Origin: Symbiodinium natans
Lineage: Eukaryota > Sar > Dinophyceae > Suessiales > Symbiodiniaceae
Reading direction: 5' to 3'
Assembly (NCBI GenBank): GCA_905221605.1
Contig: CAJNDS010000414.1
Coordinates: 81,118 to 145,117, forward strand
Length of the DNA stretch: 64,000 nucleotides
Part shown: positions 24,001 to 32,400 of the stretch, in pieces
Layout of the letters: every line of letters begins with the position of its first letter
How positions within the stretch are numbered: the stretch's first letter is position 1
Program-made: the position numbers and the translations under genes
Notes under the pieces: generated by a model
The model's database searches: none
Told to the model about the DNA's origin: nothing
The model's input: only the letters and a program-made list of their open reading frames with translations

Positions 24001-25737
24001 ACTAACAGCCCGTAATAGGGTTTAGGGTTTAGGGTTTAGGGTTTAGGGGTTAGGGATTGGGGTTTAGGGTGCCCCTATAAAAATCCCGATCGAGGACAGG
24101 TAGCATAAGAGGGATCATCCCAAGTGAAGATTTGTCAAGTTTGTTGAGGGTATCCTAAAACCTTAAACCCTAAACCCTACTGGCTTTCATAGGGGCCAGC
24201 CGAGGTACCGGGAGGCAGACTTCTTGCTGGCGCAGGGTGCCTTGGGTGAAACCCCCTTTCAGAACCCTGAGCTGTCAGAACCCTGAAGCATGAATAACCC
24301 TAAACCATAAACCCTAAACCCTAAACCCTAATCCCTAGTCCCTAAACCCAAGCCTTTTGCACGGGGTGTACTGCGCGTCTTCGTGGCGAAGAGCCACTTT
24401 AAACCTGGTCTCTTCTTTCCCGCGCTCCAGGAAAGGGGAGCCCTAAACCCTAAACCCTAAACCCTAAACCCTAAACCCTAAACCCGAAACCCTAAACCCT
24501 AAACCCTAAACCCTAAACCCCATTGGGCCGTGTTCGGTTGCAAAGCCAAGCCCTCCGAAAGATCGGCCCGAAGAGGCAACCTCTCCACCTGCAGCTCCCT
24601 CGTGGAGGATCCCAGTGCATGTCGCGCAGTGCTTCGGGCACAAAGCCGGTCAGGAAGGGATGCCTAGTTTGTTTTTTTGGGTCTCGGGGTTTCAGGGTTT
24701 AGGGGCTTAGGGTCAGCCATCTCATGGACTTTCCATGCCAGTCTTCTGGATTCTTTCAGTCCCGCAACAGACGGGAGGTGCTTGAGAAGGAGTGACCCCT
24801 CATAGGTGCTTGTTGATTGTCGGGTTCGAAACCCTAAACCCTAAACACCCGGAACACCCTAAACACCCTAAACACCCTAAACACCCTAAACACCCTAAAC
24901 ACCCTAAACACCCTAAACCCTAGACACCCTAAAGTGGGCCTGATGCACCGAGGAACTTTGAGCGCATCAGGATTAGGGCCCTCAACCCTGAATGTTGAGG
25001 GCGTCTGCAACCGCCAGAATATCACGAAGCAAGTTGCGTTTCCGACCCTAAAGACCTCAACCCTAACCCCTGCACATTGAGCACGTGGCCCAGAGGGGCT
25101 GCACGTAGCCGAGGAATTTGTGTGTCACACCGTATTCCTGAACCTTGAGCAGCCCAACCCCATTGAAGCCTTGCCGTGGCAAGGCTCCATAACCCGAAGC
25201 CCAAAAAGGCCCTAAGCAGAGCCTCAAATCCTGAAGCTCTGAGCCTTAATCCCTCAACCTTGAAGCCCCTGAACCGAATGAACGCCCTAGAAAAGCCCAG
25301 GCGAACTGTACCTGGCGGCCCATCTTCGGCAGTGGCAAGTGCATCGAAACGCCGGAGGCCTGAGATTCTCACGGCTGCGCCGAGGGGGTACATTCTGTTT
25401 TTTGTTTGTTTGTTTGGGTCTTTTCGGGGTCTTGTCGGGGTTTGTGCGCTCTTTGTGTGGTTTGTTGTCTGTTTGGGTTCATGGGGTTTACGGGGTTTAC
25501 AGGGTCTAAGGGGTTTAAGGGTTATGAGGTTTTGGGTTGTTTCGGGTTGTTTTGGGGATTCTGGGGTTCTATGTGCATTTAGGTATATGCTGCTGGGGTT
25601 AAAGGAATTGTAGGATTTGAAGGATTTAGAGTTCAGGGTCTTGAAGTTTACAGGGCTGATGTTTCGGGCTGTCCAGAGACGCGCTGTTGAAGAGGTGGTC
25701 GCACATTTGGCAGACTATATATCTCCAGAAGACTTCA
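12004..25737 (+). CDS. Glycosyltransferase-like multi-exon gene (5' part of giant gene)
   Basis: At least 32 small plus-strand exons lie between telomere-repeat introns. Approximate exons: 12004-12094, 12694-12772, 13033-13101, 13202-13362, 13444-13533, 13683-13794, 13848-13909, 14394-14435, 15013-15075, 16019-16090, 17309-17372, 18471-18583, 18783-18873, 19235-19283, 19394-19446, 19829-19902, 20662-20748, 20837-20889, 21034-21125, 21261-21291, 21396-21570, 21694-21756, 21786-21849, 21900-21957, 21983-22015, 24193-24245, 24369-24436, 24573-24648, 25000-25032, 25301-25359, 25654-25737; an earlier one may be 11920-11984. The run FMEFDA-VPVRSNWLDQF, RGSHYRG, YHVNGNAIYN resembles a glycosyltransferase core with an acidic donor-site motif. 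That family assignment is by pattern and memory only. The true 5' end and start codon were not found. It may be the same gene as the downstream mucin/CCP part. Confidence 0.5.
12249..12360. mobile_element. MITE family 2 copy a
   Basis: Contains CCAAATAGTAGGATTCCCTC, a centre TAATATCATAACAACATTAT and AAGGTACCCGAAATTTCGGG. Confidence 0.65.
12694..12772 (+). CDS. Exon reading AVEVDVILVYSKVLEAG
   Basis: A beta-strand-like hydrophobic stretch (DVILVYS) as found at the start of GT-A folds. Neither boundary is certain. Confidence 0.4.
13033..13101 (+). CDS. Exon reading ENALASAAVDAVQANFMPLG
   Basis: Acceptor AAAG|GAGAAT, donor TGG|GTTTAC. Flanked upstream by (TTTAGGG)n. Confidence 0.5.
13202..13362 (+). 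CDS. Exon containing IHQINLTSTEDVYATRAELL
   Basis: Begins SDAWPQCFQSLK. The open frame extends to 13362; the true donor may be earlier. Directly followed by TTTAGGG repeats. Confidence 0.45.
13444..13533 (+). CDS. Exon reading RYDWVLGPNRVFRSVMHSFL
   Basis: Ends DELWTW at TGG|GTTTGG, followed at once by CCCTAAA repeats. The GPN-x(3)-FR pattern fits a nucleotide-sugar enzyme segment, but this is inference. Confidence 0.55.
13548..13672 (-). repeat. CCCTAAA / CCCCAAA mixed array
   Basis: CCCTAAA and CCCTCAA units give way to CCCCAAA units and return to CCCTAAG, filling the intron after the exon at 13444-13533. Confidence 0.95.
13683..13794 (+). CDS. Exon with SSKAFRVFGGVNLGQAPEEN
   Basis: Acceptor CTCACAG|AG; ends CFIQLLHPT and runs into GGGTTTAGGG repeats that supply the donor. 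Confidence 0.5.
13848..13909 (+). CDS. Exon with GTFGNYSHFYFMEFDA (donor-site acidic motif)
   Basis: Acceptor ATCAG|ATG, donor GACGCT|GTCCTC. Joined in phase 0 to the next exon it gives an uninterrupted conserved-looking segment across a 484-nt intron, the strongest splice inference in this part of the gene. Confidence 0.65.
13948..14230 (-). repeat. (CCCCAAAA)n array in an intron
   Basis: About 25-30 units of CCCCAAAA with variants (CCCCAAGA, CCTCAAAA). The octamer equals the hypotrich-ciliate telomere sequence. It creates long Gly/Phe/Trp-rich minus-strand frames that are not genes. Confidence 0.95.
14394..14435 (+). CDS. 42-nt micro-exon VPVRSNWLDQFILE
   Basis: Acceptor CCCCAG|GTGCCA. 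The end is best placed before GCAGGG (a GC donor), which keeps phase 0 into the next exon. Confidence 0.6.
15013..15075 (+). CDS. Exon ALHYPDAAVRGSHYRG
   Basis: Acceptor TTCAGAG|GCG. Ends AAEIP before CCCTAAA-like sequence. No GT donor is available at a sensible place, so a GC or GA donor is likely. Confidence 0.55.
15842..15940 (-). repeat. (CCCTAAA)n ending in a head-to-head GGGTTTAGGG
   Basis: Ten or more units; the array ends CCCGGTTTAGGG, an inversion point of the telomere-type repeat. Confidence 0.95.
16019..16090 (+). CDS. Exon PRLYHVNGNAIYNLQHPWLQ
   Basis: Acceptor AAGCAG|CCGAGG, donor CTGCAA|GTGCTC. The H-x-NGNA-x-Y pattern is the clearest family-like motif of the glycosyltransferase-like part. 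Confidence 0.65.
16345..16415. mobile_element. MITE family 2 fragment (reverse orientation)
   Basis: GGGGGTTCCTACTATTTGGG and GGGGTCCCTTATTTCGAAGA are reverse complements of the conserved family-2 core. Confidence 0.5.
16590..16664. mobile_element. MITE family 2 copy b
   Basis: CCCCCAAATAGTAGGATTCC, then AAGGACCCCAAAAGGGTTCC and AATTTCGGAAACCCCCAT. Confidence 0.65.
17205..17288. mobile_element. MITE family 2 copy c
   Basis: CCCCCCAAATAGTAGAATTC, AAGGACCCCAATAAGGTACC and CATCTCGG; ends about 20 nt before the exon at 17309. Confidence 0.65.
17309..17372 (+). CDS. Exon VAFDVRMANLSYDEFGSAPD
   Basis: Acceptor TGCGAG|GCGTTG, donor ACTG|GTTTAG taken directly from the telomere-like repeat that follows. 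Confidence 0.6.
17715..17785. repeat. 24-bp tandem repeat, 3 copies
   Basis: CTGAAAAATGATTGATATCA plus CCAC/CCAT; AT-rich against its surroundings. Confidence 0.85.
18471..18583 (+). CDS. Exon FESVEFIRHGSMQNLFQDID
   Basis: Polypyrimidine tract then CGGCAG|GCTTCG; continues DQEVTLGVACLGHDCIR; donor CGA|GTGTTC. One of the best-formed acceptors in the window. Confidence 0.65.
18605..18750 (-). repeat. (CCCAAAA)n then (CCCTAAA)n
   Basis: Four CCCAAAA-type units and about 15 CCCTAAA units between two exons. Confidence 0.95.
18783..18873 (+). CDS. Exon HRDFSFFEESLRMGAAGVEK
   Basis: Continues MGVFGRDWRVA. Lies just after a run of about 14 CCCTAAA units. Confidence 0.5.
19235..19283 (+). CDS. Exon ITNESNYTIDSARGPC
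   Basis: Acceptor CTGAG|GATCACC. Short, with codon usage like its neighbours. Confidence 0.45.
19394..19446 (+). CDS. Exon TKRATGSAATLLCKIAAH
   Basis: Acceptor TCCAG|ACGAAG, donor CAT|GTCACA. Confidence 0.45.
19829..19902 (+). CDS. Exon YLVLTDTHNILSSPTS
   Basis: Acceptor CTGCAG|GTATC, donor TCAA|GTAAGC (canonical). Continues ILVDGQGS. A larger open frame (19630-20181) crosses it in another phase and looks less protein-like. Confidence 0.6.
20662..20748 (+). CDS. Exon with TEELDEAEAFFGVQLEYHHD
   Basis: Ends TYALRAA and runs straight into GGGTTTAGGG repeats. Confidence 0.5.
20837..20889 (+). CDS. Exon VRDPAGAWEALSKAANL
   Basis: Open segment isolated between telomere-like blocks; boundaries uncertain. 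Confidence 0.4.
21034..21125 (+). CDS. Exon KETVYYTDLYQQHCADRGT
   Basis: Continues ILRLSATSAD. Clearly coding composition between two CCCTAAA-rich introns. Confidence 0.5.
21261..21291 (+). CDS. Possible micro-exon NINMALATHP
   Basis: Acceptor AGGCAG|TAACAT, donor TCCA|GTGTC. About 31 nt, so it could be chance. Confidence 0.3.
21396..21570 (+). CDS. Exon with FPVVNGAFRLKVDPP
   Basis: At 175 nt one of the longest in the glycosyltransferase-like part. Acceptor GTTTCAG|GGC, donor TCTTA|GTGGGC. It also reads LPKYSQCGYVHGPTADG and YIVRAPIEDP, a beta-rich, secreted-like segment. Confidence 0.6.
21694..21756 (+). CDS. Exon GFWHPSGQFFLKIRSGLSFD
   Basis: Acceptor ACTTCAG|GGA; no GT donor at the right place. 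Confidence 0.5.
21786..21849 (+). CDS. Exon WMLSKDANFSYDAWHCAYSA
   Basis: Acceptor TTTCAG|GCC, donor GCAT|GTAGTT. Only about 30 nt separate it from the end of the previous exon, so the two may be one exon with a misread boundary. Confidence 0.5.
21900..21957 (+). CDS. Exon LVVNFSGAFCAGTLSGGD
   Basis: Donor GACTTG|GTACAC. A following short exon (VRYYLNDLLPART, about 21983-22015) is likely but its ends are unclear. Confidence 0.45.
22373..22870. repeat. Compound palindromic repeat block
   Basis: Two direct copies of about 135 bp (22429-22565 and 22735-22870) share CAAGAATTTT, GGAAAATTCGAGCCGGCTCG and CACAGTAGATTGCCGAAACA. Each holds an inner hairpin around GAGCCGGCTC and a complementary outer arm TTTTTTTGGAAAATTCGAGC at 22382-22401 and 22580-22599. 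A separate hairpin (AACCTTTAACC ... GGTTAACCTTT) lies at about 22640-22700. It is probably a MITE-like or satellite insertion in an intron. Confidence 0.8.
23560..23700 (-). repeat. (CCCTAAA)n with CCCTGAA units
   Basis: About 19 heptamers in a long intron. Confidence 0.95.
23987..24020. mobile_element. MITE family 1 copy b (left fragment)
   Basis: Only the left arm GTGTTCCCCCTTATACTAAC plus AGCCCGTAATAGGG remains. Confidence 0.45.
24193..24245 (+). CDS. Exon GQPRYREADFLLAQGAL
   Basis: Acceptor TCATAG|GGGCC, donor TTGG|GTGAAA. Confidence 0.5.
24369..24436 (+). CDS. Exon LRVFVAKSHFKPGLFFPALQ
   Basis: Protein-like open segment that ends ERG just before a CCCTAAA run. Confidence 0.5.
24573..24648 (+). 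CDS. Exon with PSWRIPVHVAQCFGHKA
   Basis: Donor GCCG|GTCAGG. Precedes a short candidate SRNRREVLEKE (about 24759-24792). Confidence 0.4.
24838..24930 (-). repeat. CACCCTAAA 9-bp array
   Basis: Nine to ten units of ACACCCTAA, a nonamer derivative of the telomere-type unit; its minus frame reads VFRVFRVFR. Confidence 0.9.
25000..25032 (+). CDS. Micro-exon VCNRQNITKQ
   Basis: Acceptor GTTGAG|GGC, donor CAA|GTTGCG; 33 nt. Confidence 0.4.
25301..25359 (+). CDS. Exon ANCTWRPIFGSGKCIETPEA
   Basis: Acceptor GCCCAG|GCG. Two cysteines spaced as in the later cysteine-rich modules. An internal GT at 25339 could end it earlier. Confidence 0.5.
25654..25737 (+). CDS. Exon with AVQRRAVEEVVAHLADYISP
   Basis: Acceptor TTTACAG|GG, donor GACTTCA|GTAAAG. 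Predicted amphipathic helix, ends EDF. Confidence 0.5.
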
Positions 25738-25994
25738 GTAAAGCCGAATCCTAAACCCTAAATGCAAACCCTGAACCCTAAACCCTCAAGCCTAAACCCT
25801 AAACCCTAAGCCCTGAACCCTAGACCCTGAACCCTAGACCCTAGACCCTAAACCCTAAACCCTGAACCCTGCGTGTTGTTCTTGACGTTTTGGGGCACGC
25901 TCTTGGGCTCGAAACTGTAAGTCCTAAACCCTAAGCCCTAAACCCTAAACCTCTCTTATTTGAAATAATTTGTAGAAGTTTAAACCTGAAGGGT

Positions 25995-26170
25995 GTTCGT
26001 GGGCAAGGTCCATGTTTCGTGGGCAAGGTCCATTTCTTTTTTTCGTGGGCAAGGTCCAAAAGTTGTACACGAATTTCTGGGCCTTGCCAACGAATATTGG
26101 GCCTTCCAACCACCAAAAAAACTCGTGGGCAAGTTTTTCGTGGGCAAGGTCCAGAAATTCGTGGCCAAGG
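25995..26170. repeat. TTCGTGGGCAAGGTCCA repeat cluster
   Basis: At least four direct copies of CGTGGGCAAGGTCCA (near 25998, 26019, 26045 and 26138) and inverted or diverged ones between them. The cluster is AT-richer than its surroundings. Confidence 0.7.
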
Positions 26171-26395
26171 GGGTTTAGGGTTTCAGCCCCCAGGCCTCGG
26201 TTTTAGGGTTTCAGGGTGCAGGGTTTCGGGTTTCATGGCCTCAGGGCCTGCGGTTTAGGGCTGGGCTTCAGGCCTGGGGTTTAGGGTTTCAGGCGGGGTT
26301 TCTGGCTTCAGGGCCTCTTCAGGGCCTCAAGGCCTGGGGTTCAAGGGCCAATGACGACCCTGTATTCTCTTAATGTTGTGGGATGTCTGGGCGGG
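26160..26395. repeat. Dispersed repeat, copy 1 (GGGTTTAGGGTTTCAGGGCCT type)
   Basis: Composite of GGGTTTAGGGTTTCAGG with GGCCTCAGGGCCTG, ending in the non-telomeric tag ACCCTGTATTCTCTTAATGT. The same order is found again at 29750-30042. Confidence 0.7.
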
Positions 26396-26502
26396 AGCTG
26401 CTTGACTAGTGAAAGATAGTACATGAGCTGCTGAACCCTAACTCTAAACCCTAACAAACCCTAAACCCTAACCGCCCAAACCCGACACTTTTATCCCTGA
26501 AG

Positions 26503-26559
26503 GTTACCTTCACACTCCAGATGCCGGTGGCAGTAACGACGACGACGACCACACAGACG
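26503..26559 (+). CDS. Exon VTFTLQMPVAVTTTTTTQT
   Basis: Acceptor CTGAAG|GTTACC, donor CAGACG|GTCCCT. Ends in phase 0, matching the stalk exon. Confidence 0.6.
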
Positions 26560-26811
26560 GTCCCTCTGAAAAGGGGCTCCAAGAGTTTTGGGATTCTCAT
26601 AGTTGTGGGAACTAAAGGGCTAGGGTTAGGCCCTTTTGGGGTCTAGGGTTTGGGGTTTAGGGAGTTTGGGATTTTGGGGTTTAGGGCTTTAGGGTTTGGG
26701 GCGTTCTGGCTCTTTGAGGGGGCTTCGCGGGGCCGTTCAGGTTCCTCTGAGCTGGGATGCTGAGACTAGACAGCGCAGGGTTGTCAAAGCGTCTTTGGAA
26801 GCGACAGTCCC

Positions 26812-26871
<60 letters not shown>

Positions 26872-29407
26872 GAAGCGGAAAGCCTTTCGCAACTGTATCC
26901 CAAAGTCTAGACAGATGAATGCTCCCCATTGGCCCGGCCCTGAAGCAACAGCCCCAAAGCCTCAAACCACTTCAAACAGATGTGCGAATGTAGGGCTTGG
27001 ATTCAGGCTTAGGGCTGTCTTGGCGGATGCCCTCGCCTTTGTGTGACCCTGTTTCGGATGAGATGGCGTGCATGCAATCGCCTGTTTTGCCGAGGCCACG
27101 TTGACATCGATTTCCTCCACGACCTCGAGGTCTACGAGTTCGTCCACCACGAGCTCCCTCTCCACGAGCTCATCCATCACGTCCACGACCTCCGGGTCCA
27201 CGAGCTCCACGGTGACCGCAAGCTCCACGGCGACCGAGACCTCCACGACCACCGGCTCCAGCAGCACCACCACGGAGACCAGCACCACGCAGACCACCAC
27301 CACCCTCACCTTCACAGTGCTCCCGGGTCAGTGCCCGTTGCCCATAGCCGAGCCCACCGTGGACGTTCTGGACTGCCTGTCCAAGACTCCCGGGGAAACC
27401 TGTGAGGTGGGGGGAGCTGTCCAAAATAACCACTACTAACGGTACTTTATAGGTATACTATCACAATCCCCCAAAACCCTCTTCCAATTCTTAAAGCCCT
27501 TTCAGTAGGGCTCTGAGCCTGTAGAAGGGGGGTTGGTGGCGGTGATGGTTGAGAGCTTCAGGTTTAGGGTTTAGGGTTTAGGGTTTAGGGTTTAGGGTTT
27601 AGGGTTTAGGGTTTAGGGTTTAGGGTTTAGGGTTCAGGTCCTAGGGTTGGCTTAAACAAAAGCTACACGAGAAAGACCTCAAAACAAAGACCAGCGCCCA
27701 ATCTCAAATGGGAGGGGAGTGTTCCAAAACTACCCTAAACCCTGAACCCTAAACCAGTGTGCCTTGTTTTTAATCCGTGCCCTCGAGGCCTCCCAAAATC
27801 CTAATCGCAAAAACCGCAATTTCTGGAAAGCGTCCCTGAACCTTGAACCCTATACCCTAAACCCTAAACCCTAAACCCTAAACCCTAAACCCTAAACCCT
27901 AAACCCTAAACCCTAAACCCTAAACCCTGAGCCCTGAGCCCTGAGCCCTGAGCCCTGAGCCCTGAGCCCTGAACATCCTCTGAGGCGGTCTGCGCGCCGG
28001 GTTATGAGGGAGCGCCGGCCACAATGACGTGCGGCCAGTCTGAGGTGTTCGAGGGAACCCTCCCAACATGACACCCGGCTTGGATGGGAGTTTTGGGGTT
28101 TGGAGTTTAGGGTTTAGGGGTATAGGGGTTGAGGGGCTTAGGGTTTAGGGGTTTAGGGGTTGAGGGGTTTAGGGGTTTAGGGGTTTAGGGCTGTAGGGGT
28201 TTAGGGGCTTAGGGGCTTAGGGGCTCAGGGGCCCAGGGGTTTGGGGTGAATCCCCTAAACCCGAACCCTGAACTTGTTCTTTAGGAAGTTCAGTATGCAG
28301 GAGGCTTAGGGTTTTTGGGGGGCCTTGGGCCTTGGGAAAGCGCCCCATCCCAGGCAGTACGACCACCTGGACCCAAACCTTTACCACGACCAGGTCCGGG
28401 GCGTTTCCATGGAAGTACACCCTCCCCGCCCTCCACCCTCAGCCCAGAGCCTAAACCCTGAACCCCCAAATTTGAACCCAAAACCCTCAACCAACAGACC
28501 GTCTTGATAGGGACGCCAAGCCCCAAAAGCAACCCCAAACACCCAGACCCTGGAGGACTCAGCTGGTGCAGTGTGCTGGCGGGCTCCCCATGGGACGAGG
28601 GATTGTCGCGCAGCTGCCTTTTTTTTTGGGGTTCAGGATTTAGGGTTAAACCTTAGAACCCTAAACCCTAAACTCTGAACCCTAAAACCCTTCGGCAAAC
28701 CCCCATCTCGACTCGAATGTGAAGACGCAACCCTGAACCCAACCCTAAACCTGATCCTAAACCTTAGACCCCTAGCCACAACACTTGTGATCACTGGAAT
28801 TTCTTAACTCCACCCCCCAAAAAAGACATGCAAGCAACCGACAACACCCTTACCGGAACCCCTCATGAACCCTGGGCCGACTTCAGTGCCGCAGGTTCAA
28901 ATGCAAGCCTTACTCAGGGTTTAGGGTTTCAGGGTTTCAGGGTTCAGGGTTTAGGGTTTCAGGGTGTCAGGGTTTCGGGGGGGCCGACGAAGCAAGCAGA
29001 AAGGTCAGCAGCGACTGCCTTGGCAAGTCCAACGGCCAGACCTGCCAGGTGCTCCAAGCAATTCTTCGGTTTAGGGTTTAGGGTTTAGGGATTAGGGTTT
29101 AGGGTTCAGGGTTGTAGATCGTGGGTTCACAAACCCCCAACCCTACCCCCAAACCCGAAGCCCCTCAACCCTCACAAGCCCTATAAGCCCTGAGCCCTAA
29201 CTTTCCCTACACCCTAACCCCTAAACCCCTACATACCCTAAACCCCCCTCAACCCCTAAACCCTCAGAACCTAACAGAGCCCCCAAGTCTCCTCAGATCT
29301 TCCCTAAACCCTAAACGCTAAACGCTAAACCCTAAACCCTAAACCCTAAACCCTAAACCCTAAACCCTAAACAACCCTAAACACCCTCTTTCATCTATAT
29401 CTATATC

Positions 29408-29484
<77 letters not shown>

Positions 29485-32400
29485 TTGTATACCTTTGTAC
29501 GATCTCGGTCCCTCTGCCCACTGGTGTTCTTACGGCCCATTGGCCACCGGTGTTCTTACGAAAACGGTCCATCGGCACCAGTGTCCTTACGAAAACGGTC
29601 CGTCGGCCACTGGTGTTCGTACGAAAGCGGTCCATCGGCACCAGTGTTCTTGCGAAAACGGTCCATCGGCACCAGTGTTCTTACGAAAACGGTCCACAGC
29701 TGGCCTTTCGGTTAAGGCCGTAGGGTGGTGGTGCTGGGGTGCATGAGGTTTAGGGTTTGCGGGCTTCAGGCCTGGCTCAGGGCCTGGGGTTTAGGGTTTC
29801 AGGGCCTCAGGGCCTGGGGTTTAGGGTTTCAGGGCCTCAGGGCCTGGGGTTTAGGGTTTCAGGGTGTCAAGGCCTGGGGTTTAGGGTTTCAGGGCCTCCG
29901 GCTTGGGGGTTAGGGTTTCAGGGCTTCAGGCCTGGGTTAGGCTTTGAAGGCCTCAAGGTCTAGGGTTTAGGGTTTCAGGGCGTAAAAGGTTAATGAAGAC
30001 CCTGTATTTTCTTAATGTTACGGGATTCTCTGGGTGGGTGGGTGTTCTCCCGTTTCCAACCACAACCACAGTGCTTGACCCTAAACCCAAAGCCCTAAAC
30101 CCTAAACCCTAAACCCTAAGCCCTAAACCCTAAACCCGAAACCCGAAACCCCAAACCCCAAACCCTAAACCCAACCTACTCTGCCTTGGCAAAAGCCTTC
30201 ACAACCTTCAGGTCGTCTGCGACGCCGCGCAGGGCTTTCAAGGAGGGCCAGTGGAGCTTTTTGGCTCCATCGGTGAGAGCTTAGGGTTTAGGGTTTAGGG
30301 TTTAGGGATTTGGGCTTTAGGATTTAGGGGTTTAGGGCTTAGGGCTTTAGGATTTAGGAGGGGCATCTTGGCTTAGGGCACGCCATCGTGCCCCCAACCC
30401 CACCCCATTTTCCCGCCCGAGGTACGTGTGCAACCCGTCCACTGGCGTTTTTGACGGGCCCGGCCTCGAATGTGGCTTGGGCTTTGGGGATTAGGGTGTA
30501 GGGTTTTGGGTTTTGGGTTTCATCGCAGACTTGGCTATGGCTTGGACGGGAAATACGGTGGGCCCTTGTGATGGAATGATGTCTCTTGCTGCGCTGCATG
30601 AGGCTCAACCTTCGTTTGTGGGAGGATCGCCAACCTAAACCCTAAACCCTAAACCCTAAACCCAAAACCCTAAACCCTAAACCCTAAACCCTAAACCCTA
30701 AACCCTCAACCCTCAAGCCCTAAACCCTAAACCCTCAACCGCACAGGCTTCCTCCCCACCTGTTCGATGGATGGCCTGCCGTCTGCCTTGGACACTACCG
30801 ACTGCGCGAACACGGAGCCGGGGAGTCTCAAGACCCTAAACCCTAAAACCCTAAACCCTAAACCCTGAACCCTGGATCTGCAAGCATGTCAACATAGTCT
30901 CCCCAAGCCCCTAAACCCTAAACCCTAAACCCTAAACCCGAAACCCTAAACCCGCAATTTGGAACCCCGAGCCCCAACCCCAAAGTTGCAGGAGCTGGGC
31001 AAGCTGTGCTTTGTTCGCTGTCCCGTGGGCTACACCGCCGCGCAGTCCGTGTACACGTGCGAGGTGACTGGCAGCTTTTCCGGCACTGCGCACCCTGGCC
31101 GCCGATCATTTTTGAACCCTAAACCTTAAACCCTGAACCTTCAGCCCTAAAACCCTAATTAAACCCTAAACCCTAATCCCTATTTGCTGTTTTGGAGGCT
31201 TCTTGGGGTTGTCGGCGCTATTGGGGCCCTAGCCCCGGCTGACAGGGGTTGCAGAAGAGGGTTCTAGACTTTTCAACCCTAAACCCTAAACCCTAAACCC
31301 TAAACCCTAAACCCTAAACCTTAAACCCTAAACCCGAAACCCTAAACCCTAAACCCTAAACCCTAAACCCCAAATCCCCACCGAGGCCGATCTGCCAACG
31401 GCTGGTCTGCAACGTAGATGTGCTCCCGCAGCTCGGCGGCCGGGGTTTAGGTTTTAGGGTTCAGGGTTCAGGGTTTAGGGTTTAGGGTTTGGTTTAGGGT
31501 TTAGGGTTTAGGGTGAAGGGTCTAGAGCTTAGGGTGTTCTTTTGGGATTCTTCGCAGCTGGCCCATCAGCCCAAATTCCTCGTTGGAGTTCTTATTTTAA
31601 GGGAATCCTACTATTTGGGGGTCTCTATTGGAGGTCGTAAACCCCCCAAAGAGTTCAACAAGTTCCCGCGTAGCCCAGGCAAGGCATGGGTTACGACATC
31701 ACGGCCTGCGCGGGGACGCAGTCAGGCGAATCTTGCCAGGTGGGGTTGGGGTTTTGGGTTACTAGGGTTCAGGGTTCAGGGTTTAGGGTTTAGGGTTTAG
31801 GGTATGGGGTTTGGGGTTTGGGGTTTTGGGTTTAGGAGCATCCCAAAAACCCCGGGAGCCTAAACCCCGCAAGCGCAAAAGAATGTGTGTAGAAATACAT
31901 GTGGTACCCCACCCACCCAACGAACCTGCCTTACTTATGGTTTTCTGCTTGTTTTCAAGCGTTCCAAGGTTCACCCACTACCCCTAAATCTTGAACTTGA
32001 AGTTGAATACATATTCATCTTTTCATTCGAAATTCTGGAAGCTGAAGACGAGGAGTTTTCAACCCCTTGATTTTGAATGAGCAGTTGAATACCCTAAACC
32101 CTAAACCCAAAACCCTAAGCCCTAAACCCTAAACCCTATTCCTACTTTTGTTCCGACCCCGGCTTTGAAAATTCAGGATTGAAGGTTCCCTCCCTAGACT
32201 TGGTTCTGTCCGAATCTTCAGTCTTCAGTTTTCAGCACCAGGGTTTAGGGTTTAGGGTTTAGGGTTTCGGGTTTAGGGTCACTTGAATACGAATTCCAGT
32301 TCTGGTTCAACTGCAGGTCTTTAACTTCAGGATTAGATAGATAAATCATCCTAAACCTTGTCCTGGACATCTTCAACCTTTTCATTCCAGGATTTTGCGT

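Larger units (their letters stand above)
22871..24192. other. Intron sequence with degenerate CCCTAAA-type repeats
   Basis: Holds CTCCCTAAACTCCCT-type variants (23280-23520), a CCCTAAA/CCCTGAA block (23560-23700), TTTAGGG blocks (23785-23890, 24018-24070) and a MITE fragment at 23987-24020. No exon is supported. Confidence 0.6.

Noticed and set aside
26681-27046. Poly-Met and poly-His frames
   Set aside because: Produced by the (CAT)n microsatellite.
27170-27433. Minus-strand Gly/Arg-rich frame opposite the stalk exon
   Set aside because: Shadow of the Ser/Thr-rich plus-strand exon.
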